Source of the DNA: an uncultured Lachnospiraceae bacterium
GTDB taxonomy: Bacteria; Bacillota; Clostridia; Lachnospirales; Lachnospiraceae
NCBI GenBank assembly: GCA_902782625.1
Contig: CACZNZ010000403.1
Location: 1-5,810, forward strand
Direction: 5' to 3'
Length of the DNA stretch: 5,810 nucleotides
Below, in pieces: positions 1 to 5,289 of the stretch; the first letter of the stretch is position 1, and every line of letters begins with the position of its first letter. The notes beneath the pieces were generated by a model that worked only from the letters and a program-made list of their open reading frames with translations, was not told the origin of the DNA and made no database searches. The translations under genes were made by a program, and so were the position numbers.

Positions 1-39
1 TGAGAGAGACTGTCTTACGACCGTTAAGCTCCGCATTCA

Positions 40-65
40 GGCCGTTTTGCTACGCAAAACCGGCC
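40..65. repeat. GC-rich inverted repeat just past the PocR gene
   Basis: GGCCGTTTTGC (40-50) and GCAAAACCGGCC (54-65) form an inverted repeat with a 3-base loop (TAC) and one bulged base. It starts six bases past the stop codon of the leftward PocR gene. The stem would be stable in RNA, but no T-run follows on either strand, so it is not a standard intrinsic terminator. It may still end or protect the 3' end of the transcript, or be a copy of an interspersed palindrome. The rest of 1-71 shows no supported gene. Confidence 0.5.
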
Positions 66-71
66 GTTGTA

Positions 72-1145
72 CTACGCCATATGCACATTACTGTATGTAA
101 GCTCCGACATTTCTTTCTCGATCATGATTCTAATCAGAATACGGTTGATTTTGTACTTGATTTCCACTTTAATTGACAGCTTCTTCAAAGAATGTTCGAC
201 CAATTGAAAAATGTAAGTTTTTAAAAACGGCATAATGATGTTAGATGGAATGATCTTTGACTGGGCTTTTTTATCAAAATAAATATCGTAATGAAAACTA
301 TCCCTGTTTTTTATCCTGAAGATCTCCAGGTAATGATTCAGGCAATCAGCCTCATCTTTGACATGGATCTCATCATCAGAAACGCTCCTTAAATACCTGG
401 CCAGGTGATTAATCATTTCATATGTTTCAACAGCCTCTTCCAGATAGGCCATGTTTGAAATATCTATCAGTACATTGTAGAGAAAAAATGGATCAAACTT
501 TTGAGTGACCGCATCCAGCTTTGATCGCAAAGAGAACATTTCTAAAGTGAGCTTATGATTTTGTTCCAGAAGCTTGTCTTTTTCCACCTGGAAATTCTGG
601 ATATTCGCCATGGATTTTTCTCCGAGCAGAGTCACGATATGGTAGATTAGCTCTGAGATATCACAGAACGTTTTAAAATCATAAAAAGGAATCTCATTAT
701 ATGCTTCTATATATGAAGGATCCTGCCTGTATTTTTTCAGGTCAGTCTGAACCTGCATATGGGGGACTGATTCCGGTATATTCTTGCATCGTACCTGACC
801 GGCGAGGAAACCTCCAAGATACCGGTGATTGATGATTATAGGAATAACAACTTCAAGCAAACCGCATGGACAGCAATAGATAAAACGTCTTTGGAGAGCA
901 GTTGCCTGTGCCAAACCGGATGCGTCAGACAACTGACAAGAATTAGATTTGCGCATTTTTTGACAAAAAGGCTTGAAATTCACCATCTCTGAGATCGGTT
1001 TACCTGCATAATCGGAAATGACAATCCCCAGTCCGGTAACTTTTGATATAGCAGCCAGTAGTTCATCCAGTGTTTTTTCACCGAACAATTCAAGCAGTCC
1101 TACCTCATTTTCATTTTGATATATCAAACTTGTCTTATTATCCAT
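72..1145 (-). CDS. PocR-domain sensor with degenerate LytS-type histidine-kinase C-terminus
   Basis: A cytoplasmic protein of 357 aa starting MDNKTS. This start is chosen because AGAGG lies 7 bases upstream; an ATG 11 codons earlier has no RBS. Residues ~20-175 look like a PocR ligand-binding domain, seen in the pattern FC(60-61)...C70...YCCPCGL(90-96)...PI...LGGFLAGQV(110-118). In known families this domain is thought to sense small organic molecules such as diols. Residues ~180-212 form a short coiled-coil linker. Residues ~213-340 resemble the LytS/YesM-type His_kinase region, but the usual NPHFLFN motif reads DPFFLYN, so the phospho-accepting His is Phe220. The N-box LVENAIKHG reads LVEHSLKKL (Asn to His318), and the protein ends where the DxGxG ATP-lid motif should begin. 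It is therefore probably a non-phosphorylating sensor. There is no HTH, so it must act on or with another protein. It has its own promoter, with an operator pair shared with the GRE gene. Domain calls are fairly sure; mechanism and ligand are inferred. Confidence 0.85.
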   Translation of the reverse strand: MDNKTSLIYQNENEVGLLELFGEKTLDELLAAISKVTGLGIVISDYAGKPISEMVNFKPFCQKMRKSNSCQLSDASGLAQATALQRRFIYCCPCGLLEVVIPIIINHRYLGGFLAGQVRCKNIPESVPHMQVQTDLKKYRQDPSYIEAYNEIPFYDFKTFCDISELIYHIVTLLGEKSMANIQNFQVEKDKLLEQNHKLTLEMFSLRSKLDAVTQKFDPFFLYNVLIDISNMAYLEEAVETYEMINHLARYLRSVSDDEIHVKDEADCLNHYLEIFRIKNRDSFHYDIYFDKKAQSKIIPSNIIMPFLKTYIFQLVEHSLKKLSIKVEIKYKINRILIRIMIEKEMSELTYSNVHMA

Positions 1146-1152
1146 TCCATAA

Positions 1153-1157
1153 CCTCT
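1153..1157 (-). promoter_or_regulatory. RBS fixing the PocR-gene start
   Basis: On the minus strand AGAGG lies 7 bases before the ATG at 1145. The upstream in-frame ATG at 1178 is preceded by ATTAGCACTTTCATT, with no Shine-Dalgarno match, and would add a very basic MKHVRRRRGYG tail. The shorter start is preferred. Confidence 0.65.
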
Positions 1158-1168
1158 ACGTCGACGTA
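1157..1168. repeat. 12-bp perfect palindrome touching the PocR RBS
   Basis: TACGTCGACGTA is a perfect loopless palindrome in otherwise AT-rich leader DNA, directly upstream of the Shine-Dalgarno. It could be a protein-binding site or affect ribosome access; it could also be chance. No second copy was noticed in the window. Confidence 0.35.
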
Positions 1169-1214
1169 CATGTTTCATAATGAAAGTGCTAATAGGTCAG
1201 TCTTGGTAAAAATT

Positions 1215-1246
1215 CCAAATTATTGCTTTAATATTATATAATTTGG
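1215..1246 (-). other. AT-rich hairpin in the PocR-gene leader
   Basis: CCAAATTAT (1215-1223) and ATAATTTGG (1238-1246) are perfect 9-bp arms with a 14-base loop. They lie inside the ~147-nt 5' leader expected from the promoter at 1299-1327. On the minus strand the hairpin is followed by AATTTTTACC, giving a weak terminator-like or attenuator-like look. The stem is nearly all A-T, so stability is modest. No riboswitch class was recognised. Confidence 0.3.
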
Positions 1247-1298
1247 CTTAACTATAGTAAAGGATGGTATAAAAAGTTTTTAATAATTATACAATTTT

Positions 1299-1327
1299 AT
1301 TCTAAAAGAAAACAAAAAAGTACACCA
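1299..1327 (-). promoter_or_regulatory. Promoter of the PocR gene (weak -35, good -10)
   Basis: Read on the minus strand: TGGTGT (1322-1327) as a poor -35, exactly 17 bases, then TAGAAT (1299-1304), a five-of-six match to the -10 consensus. The predicted start is near 1292. The same arrangement (TGG-type -35, 17-base spacer, -10) sits in the same register next to the operator upstream of the GRE gene, which supports both calls. The poor -35 directly beside the operator fits activator-dependent transcription. Confidence 0.65.
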
Positions 1328-1360
1328 TGATATATCAGACACATTTTTGATATTTCAGAC
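1328..1360 (-). promoter_or_regulatory. Tandem 13-bp operator upstream of the PocR gene
   Basis: Two direct repeats in plus-strand orientation: TGATATATCAGAC (1328-1340) and TGATATTTCAGAC (1348-1360). They start 20 bp apart and so fall on nearly the same DNA face. They match the pair at 4593-4626 upstream of the GRE gene (consensus TGATATWWCARAC). The pair abuts the -35 of the PocR promoter. Tandem direct repeats with about two helical turns of spacing next to the -35 are typical of AraC-family activators, though a response regulator is also possible. The binding protein is not encoded in the window. Confidence 0.7.
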
Positions 1361-1368
1361 TTGCCTTC

Positions 1369-1767
1369 TTATTCCTTATATTTTTTCAACGCCTCTTCAA
1401 GGAAATCCTGTGCTTTTTCTCCGTCCAGCGCTGTTATGATTCTGACATTATTCTCTTTTAGTATCTTATAGGTCTCCATGATATGGGAGATGTCTGTAGA
1501 TATGGTTCCCAGTTTGAAGATAACCAACACATCAAATTCATGATTCTTTACCGATTCGATCATTCTTCGATATCCCGGTCTGTCGATGGAATCATTGGGA
1601 TAGGGACCCAAATCAGTATAATTTATGATCTCGCAATTCTCCCCAAAGAGCTCGACAGCTTTTGCCACACACCTTTGGGCGTCTTTTTTCAATCCTTCCA
1701 GATAATATTTATAACATCCCGGACATGCGCCACGCAGATATTGATGATTGTAAATAGCAACTTTCAT
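1369..1767 (-). CDS. Stand-alone serine-resolvase-like domain lacking catalytic residues, with CPGC motif
   Basis: A 132-aa soluble protein. Its second half follows the serine-recombinase N-terminal fold: YTDLG (50-54), DRPGYRRMI (62-70), FDVLVIFKL (78-86), a helix ending near 107, and NNVRIITA. Compared with gamma-delta resolvase, the nucleophile Ser10 position is Tyr10, Arg8 is His8, and the KLDRLGRD motif reads KLGTISTD, so Arg68 and Arg71 are both Thr. Strand transfer is therefore very unlikely. There is no C-terminal DNA-binding domain. The N-terminal region has an insertion with CPGC (15-18) plus C33 and C45, suggesting metal or redox chemistry, though that is inference. GGAGG stands 10 bases before the ATG. 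The gene follows the GRE by 192 bp with no clear promoter of its own, so it is probably co-transcribed by read-through past the hairpin at 1831-1867. Role unknown; a regulatory or scaffold role is possible. The alternative is a decaying recombinase remnant, but its intact frame and good RBS argue against that. Confidence 0.75.
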   Translation of the reverse strand: MKVAIYNHQYLRGACPGCYKYYLEGLKKDAQRCVAKAVELFGENCEIINYTDLGPYPNDSIDRPGYRRMIESVKNHEFDVLVIFKLGTISTDISHIMETYKILKENNVRIITALDGEKAQDFLEEALKKYKE

Positions 1768-1822
1768 TCTGTAATTACCTCCATTTTCATCTTTCCGAAA
1801 ACAACAACTCCCTCGATTCCTG

Positions 1823-1867
1823 AAAAACAGGGTGCCATACCGTAAAAAACATGATCAGTATGACACC
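1823..1867 (-). terminator. Hairpin plus T-run after the GRE gene
   Basis: On the minus strand GGTGTCATAC (1858-1867) pairs with GTATGGCACC (1831-1840), 10 bp with one G-U pair and a 17-base loop, followed by CTGTTTTT (1823-1830). It lies 92 bp past the GRE stop and about 55 bp before the resolvase-like start, so it is a likely partial terminator or attenuator between the two. A small competing hairpin, CCTG-TTTTT-CAGG, overlaps the T-run. Minus direction only: no T's follow on the plus strand. Confidence 0.55.
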
Positions 1868-1959
1868 CCAAATAACTAATTGTCCTCAAATCATGATGAA
1901 ATGTAATCTGAAAAAGATGGAATGCGGGTTTCTCGCCATATACCTTTTTCGTGGATTAC

Positions 1960-4485
1960 CTACAGCTCATGCTCTGTTCTGTGGATGATATCATCCTGAA
2001 CTTCTTTTGCAAGAGCAGTGAACATAGCACTATATCCGGCTACGCGTACTACAAGGTCTTTGTAATTCTCAGGATGAGCCTGGGCATCAAGCAATGTATC
2101 TTTGTCAATGACATTGAACTGTACATGCATACCCTTCTTATCAAAGTAAGAACGTACTAATCCGGCAAAATTAATCAGACCCTGATCTCCTTCTACAGAA
2201 GAAGGAAGGAACTTCTGATTGTACAGAGTACCATTGGAGGCAACTTCATGGTCGAGTTTCGCTACGGAGTTTGCTGCAGCGGTCGGGCCCTTGGTGTCTT
2301 TACCGGCACGAGGTGAACATCCGTCTCCAAGAGGTGTAGTGGCAAGTCTTCCGTCAGGAAGCGCTCCTACATCTTTTCCGAACAGAACATTTGCGGATAC
2401 CGGATAAATACCTGCCTGGAACTGTCCTCCACGAGGATTATAGTATTTCTCTACTTCATAGCAATAGATCTGTGCACATTTTCTGGTAACATCATCAACT
2501 TCATCGATATCATTTCCATACCACTCTGTATCTCTCTCAATGATATCACGAATGCGATCATACTTATCCTGGCTGAGTGCCGGTGAGTATGAAGAAGTGG
2601 TAGATGCCTTATTGCCTAAGATCTCACCTAAGACTTTCTGGATTACTGCTTCAAGTTGATCACTGGAAACCTCCCTGCCGGTCCTGTTAATTTCAATAGC
2701 AGGTGATATTGCGGAGCATACAGGCTGTCCAAAGTTGTTATCCATCGCCTCAATCAGCTCTGCGAATGTGAAGTCTTTCTGATCGAAAACGTGCTTCTTA
2801 ATGGAGTACATGGAATCGCCAACATCGCCTACGCCGAAGTACTGCGGTCCTGTATAGTTATATCTTGCGCCGCCTTCATTTACATCAAGACCTCTCTCGA
2901 TACAGTCATGTACGAAGCAGGACAGGAACGGAAGCTGTGCTCTCTCGCGATGTGCAAGATCCACACAGTTATCTGCCTGGACAACATGATAAATAAAGTA
3001 ATCCATCTGTTTCTTGAACGCATCATACATTTCATCCATACATGTAAACTTTGTTACATCGCCGCTCTTCGGCCCAACCTGAACGCCCTTGTTCATTCCG
3101 TTATGGATTGTGAGCTCGAGGATCTTTGCAGCATTGAAGAACGCGGAGTCATGCCAGCCATATTCTAATCCCTGTGGTTCAGGCTCTACACAGCCAATCA
3201 AACCATAGTCTCTAGCATCATGGAGGCTGATTCCTCTGTTCGTCAGAGCCGGAATGATACACTCGTCATTGTACATAGCCGGGAGACCGAGACCCAGACG
3301 GCACAGCTCGCAGCATCGGAGCAGGAACTCATCCGGCGTTCCGTTCCAGATACGTACAGAGAAAGAAGGTGCATTCATACGGATTCTGGCAACCGTATCG
3401 ATCATCATGTAGGAAAGCGGATTAGTTGCATCAACACCGTCCTTGGTTTGTCCGCCGGCATTGATGTTCTGGAATACCTGGTATCCTGCAAATCCCTGGG
3501 AGGAGATATCGTCTCTTACCTTATTCAGGTCATTTAATTTCAAGAATACACAATCCAGAATCTCCTGTGCCTCATCTCTGGAGATAGTGTCTTTCTCAAG
3601 GAATGGCCACATATACTGATCAAACCGTCCCGGAGAAACTGAATGCCCGCTGGATTCACACTGCACAATAAACTGGGTAAAGATAAAGGACTGGCAGGCC
3701 TCATGGAATGTTGTCGCTCCCTGTGCGGGTACTTTATCACAGTTTGCTGCAATCTGAAGCAACTCAGCTTTTCTTGCAGCATCTGTGCAAGTTGCCGCCA
3801 TCTCTCTGGCTTTATCCGCATATCTCTTTGCCCACTGAATACCAGCATTCAGCACGATCAAAGTGGCTTTCCAGAAGTGAGATTTCTTGATATAATCCGG
3901 ATCATTCTTATCTGCCGTTTCGAGGGCATAAGCAATTTTCTTCATGATCTCATTATAGCCAAGACGAATTGCACTATCATAATCGATAATAACATGCCCA
4001 ACACCACCAAAGAGATAATTACCTACAGTAAATACGCCCTGACCCATGGCATCCTTGGTTTCTTTGCTCATATAGGCAAGCGCAAGATCACTGACGGTCT
4101 TGTCTTTCCAGTAAGGCAGGATCTCACGGAATGTCTTCTTATCTTCTTCTGTAATAGTGAACTGATCTGCTAATCTTGTAGCAATGGTATCAAATTCAGC
4201 CATTACCCACTCATAAGAGAATTCCGGGTACAGCTGACAAGATCTGGGATTCTTTGTCAGGGAACCGACTACCAGCTCACCTTCACGAATTACAACCGGA
4301 AGATTCATCAAAACTCTTTCGAGAGCTTTTGCTCTTCGAATAATATGAGGTTCGTTCTCAGTCTCTTTATATGACTGTGTTAAATAATATGCTCTGTCTA
4401 CCTCAATAGCCGGAACTGCCTGAACCAATTCGGTCCTGATTTTTTCGCATCGTTCGGAGCACCTTGTAAAGCCTTTTGCTATCAT
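1960..4485 (-). CDS. Glycyl radical enzyme (PFL-like dehydratase/lyase/decarboxylase class), substrate unknown
   Basis: A cytoplasmic, strictly anaerobic catalyst of 841 aa starting MIAKGFTRC. This start has a textbook AGGAGG 5 bases upstream; a start 36 codons earlier would run through the promoter. Residues ~1-700 form the PFL-like barrel and ~710-841 the glycine-radical domain (DGRLATTPLGDG...GPTAAANSVAKLDH). The radical-bearing glycine is Gly817 in VVRVAGYSA. The active-site loop GLIGCVEPE places thiyl Cys432 and the partner Glu434. It is followed by GWHDSAFFN (443-451), with His445 and Asp446 facing the expected substrate pocket. GHVIIDY (163-169) is also family-typical. The C-V-E motif marks the non-PFL group that includes choline, glycerol, hydroxyproline, isethionate and arylacetate enzymes; PFL itself has adjacent cysteines. 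Which substrate applies I cannot tell. There is no N-terminal microcompartment-targeting extension, no HPAD-type small subunit, and no radical-SAM activase in the window, so activation must come from elsewhere. Transcribed from its own activator-type promoter; a PocR sensor lies downstream. Confidence 0.95.
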   Translation of the reverse strand: MIAKGFTRCSERCEKIRTELVQAVPAIEVDRAYYLTQSYKETENEPHIIRRAKALERVLMNLPVVIREGELVVGSLTKNPRSCQLYPEFSYEWVMAEFDTIATRLADQFTITEEDKKTFREILPYWKDKTVSDLALAYMSKETKDAMGQGVFTVGNYLFGGVGHVIIDYDSAIRLGYNEIMKKIAYALETADKNDPDYIKKSHFWKATLIVLNAGIQWAKRYADKAREMAATCTDAARKAELLQIAANCDKVPAQGATTFHEACQSFIFTQFIVQCESSGHSVSPGRFDQYMWPFLEKDTISRDEAQEILDCVFLKLNDLNKVRDDISSQGFAGYQVFQNINAGGQTKDGVDATNPLSYMMIDTVARIRMNAPSFSVRIWNGTPDEFLLRCCELCRLGLGLPAMYNDECIIPALTNRGISLHDARDYGLIGCVEPEPQGLEYGWHDSAFFNAAKILELTIHNGMNKGVQVGPKSGDVTKFTCMDEMYDAFKKQMDYFIYHVVQADNCVDLAHRERAQLPFLSCFVHDCIERGLDVNEGGARYNYTGPQYFGVGDVGDSMYSIKKHVFDQKDFTFAELIEAMDNNFGQPVCSAISPAIEINRTGREVSSDQLEAVIQKVLGEILGNKASTTSSYSPALSQDKYDRIRDIIERDTEWYGNDIDEVDDVTRKCAQIYCYEVEKYYNPRGGQFQAGIYPVSANVLFGKDVGALPDGRLATTPLGDGCSPRAGKDTKGPTAAANSVAKLDHEVASNGTLYNQKFLPSSVEGDQGLINFAGLVRSYFDKKGMHVQFNVIDKDTLLDAQAHPENYKDLVVRVAGYSAMFTALAKEVQDDIIHRTEHEL

Positions 4486-4490
4486 TTTTA

Positions 4491-4499
4491 CCTCCTTTT
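4491..4499 (-). promoter_or_regulatory. RBS fixing the GRE start
   Basis: Minus-strand AAAAGGAGG ends 5 bases before the ATG at 4485. It settles the start at MIAKGF over the in-frame ATG at 4593, which lies inside the operator and upstream of the predicted transcription start. Confidence 0.85.
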
Positions 4500-4563
4500 C
4501 TAGTGCTGCTAATTCGAGGATTATAATGTTACAGGTTATGGGTTTTTTTACTGAGCCACTATA

Positions 4564-4592
4564 AGTATATAAAAGTCCCGGCGACCCTTCCA
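4564..4592 (-). promoter_or_regulatory. Promoter of the GRE gene (weak -35, good -10)
   Basis: On the minus strand: TGGAAG (4587-4592) as a poor -35, 17 bases, then TATACT (4564-4569). Start near 4557, leaving a ~72-nt leader. The layout and register relative to the operator are identical to the PocR promoter at 1299-1327. A TATAAT also occurs closer to the gene (about 4521-4526) but has only AAAAAA at the -35 position and is considered less likely. Confidence 0.65.
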
Positions 4593-4626
4593 TGATATAA
4601 CAAACGGCTTTATTGATATTTCAAAC
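4593..4626 (-). promoter_or_regulatory. Tandem 13-bp operator upstream of the GRE
   Basis: Plus-strand orientation: TGATATAACAAAC (4593-4605) and TGATATTTCAAAC (4614-4626), starting 21 bp apart. They match the pair at 1328-1360 in sequence, spacing and position against the -35. The flanking CATGATAT and TTGATATTTCARACTT are also shared. Inferred to be an activator site that co-induces the GRE and its PocR sensor. Confidence 0.7.
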
Positions 4627-4649
4627 TTTAAATCAGCACCCCGTTTTTT

Positions 4650-4684
4650 AGATATATTATAGATTATTTTGATATTTTCCAGAC
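4650..4684 (-). promoter_or_regulatory. Possible second, degenerate operator pair
   Basis: AGATATATTATAG (4650-4662) and TGATATTTTCCAGAC (4670-4684) start 20 bp apart and partly match the TGATATWWCARAC units; the second has two extra bases. It could be an auxiliary upstream site for the same regulator. The region is very AT-rich, so chance similarity is possible. The remaining intergenic DNA (about 4685-4754) shows nothing else I can support. Confidence 0.3.
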
Positions 4685-4754
4685 GGGTTTATCTATAGAA
4701 ATACAGATGCTTAGGTCTAATGATTATTGGAAGTTAACACAATATAAAAAATAA

Positions 4755-4782
4755 TTGACAACCCCTATATATGTGTTATAAA
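4755..4782 (+). promoter_or_regulatory. Strong sigma-A-like promoter of the ohrR-like/gpx operon
   Basis: A perfect TTGACA (4755-4760), a 16-base spacer and TATAAA (4777-4782), with TAAAAT (4779-4784) as an alternative at 18 bases. The start is expected near 4789, inside the palindrome at 4784-4802, so the promoter should be active unless repressed. Confidence 0.75.
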
Positions 4783-4783
4783 A

Positions 4784-4802
4784 TATGTTTGTATCAAATA
4801 TA
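4784..4802 (+). promoter_or_regulatory. Palindromic MarR-type operator
   Basis: TATGTTTGTATCAAATATA: two 8-base arms with 7 of 8 positions complementary around a TAT centre. It sits directly downstream of the -10 and over the expected start, the classic position for autorepression by a dimeric MarR/OhrR protein, here the product of the next gene. Inferred from position and symmetry only. Confidence 0.6.
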
Positions 4803-4819
4803 AATGAAAGGGAGACACT

Positions 4820-5266
4820 ATGGATAACAATTATAAAGAGACAATGAAGCTGGCGAATCAGCTGTGTTTCCCCCTTTATGCTGCGGCAAGGAATGTTACA
4901 GGTCTGTATACTCCCTGGCTGAAGCCTCTGGGACTGACCTACACCCAGTACATCGTTTTTCTTGTACTGTGGGAGAAAGACGGGATATCAGTGACAGAGA
5001 TCGGGGCAAGGCTGATGCTCGATAACGGGACCCTTTCTCCTCTGCTGAAGAAGATGGAGAAGGCCGGTTACCTGGAAAGGTGCAGAAGCAAAGAAGATGA
5101 CCGGGTAGTACTGATCACTCTGACCGACAAGGGAAGAGATCTGCAGGAGAAGGTGAAGGATGTGCCTGACAAGGTAGCCTCCTGTTTTAACCTGCCGGAA
5201 GAGAAGGCACAGCAGCTTTACAGTCTGCTCTATGAACTGCTTGCGAATCAGGGATATGGAAAATAA
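4820..5266 (+). CDS. OhrR-like MarR-family peroxide-sensing repressor
   Basis: A DNA-binding dimer of 148 aa. The N-terminus has LCFPLYAA with Cys16 at the position of the peroxide-sensing Cys15 of Bacillus OhrR. Tyr20 and Tyr30 match the tyrosines that hydrogen-bond that cysteine. LKPLGLTYTQYIVFLVLW (34-51), the helix-turn-helix around 56-83 (ISVTEIGARL...GTLSPLLKKMEKAGYLER) and the wing RSKEDDRVVLITLT (89-102) all follow the OhrR pattern. A second cysteine, Cys122 in VPDKVASCFN, lies near the position of the resolving cysteine of two-Cys OhrR proteins (Xanthomonas C22/C127), so disulfide-based sensing is plausible. RBS AAGGGAG lies 5 bases before the ATG. It is the first gene of an operon with a glutathione peroxidase 23 bp downstream, rather than with the usual ohr. 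Probably represses its own operon through the palindrome at 4784-4802 and releases it on oxidation by organic peroxides. Family call strong; inducer inferred. Confidence 0.9.
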   Translation: MDNNYKETMKLANQLCFPLYAAARNVTGLYTPWLKPLGLTYTQYIVFLVLWEKDGISVTEIGARLMLDNGTLSPLLKKMEKAGYLERCRSKEDDRVVLITLTDKGRDLQEKVKDVPDKVASCFNLPEEKAQQLYSLLYELLANQGYGK

Positions 5267-5289
5267 GGATCACAGGAAAGGAGATCAGA

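Noticed and set aside
1117..1129. TGATATATCAAAC, a full match to the operator unit, inside the PocR coding region
   Set aside because: There is no partner copy 20-21 bp away and no promoter next to it; a short palindromic AT-rich core can occur by chance, though it could be a weak downstream site.
1369..1767. Active site-specific recombinase or mobile-element marker
   Set aside because: All catalytic residues are replaced and no DNA-binding domain, inverted repeats or attachment sites are visible.
1483..1845. 120-aa plus-strand reading frame opposite the resolvase-like gene
   Set aside because: Antisense shadow with no RBS or family resemblance; the minus-strand frame shows the resolvase fold.
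3540..3848. 102-aa minus-strand reading frame inside the GRE gene
   Set aside because: It lies wholly inside the strongly supported GRE frame on the same strand, is rich in unlikely composition and has no family resemblance.
3643..4173. 176-aa plus-strand frame opposite the GRE gene
   Set aside because: Antisense shadow of a conserved enzyme; no start signal.
1960..4485. Assignment as choline TMA-lyase, isethionate lyase or arylacetate decarboxylase
   Set aside because: Only general GRE motifs could be matched from memory; pocket residues do not settle the choice and no diagnostic partner genes are present.
4486..4593. 36-residue N-terminal extension of the GRE (MEGSPGLLYTY...)
   Set aside because: It would run through the predicted promoter and operator, has no RBS, and the AGGAGG 5 bases before MIAKGF marks the true start.
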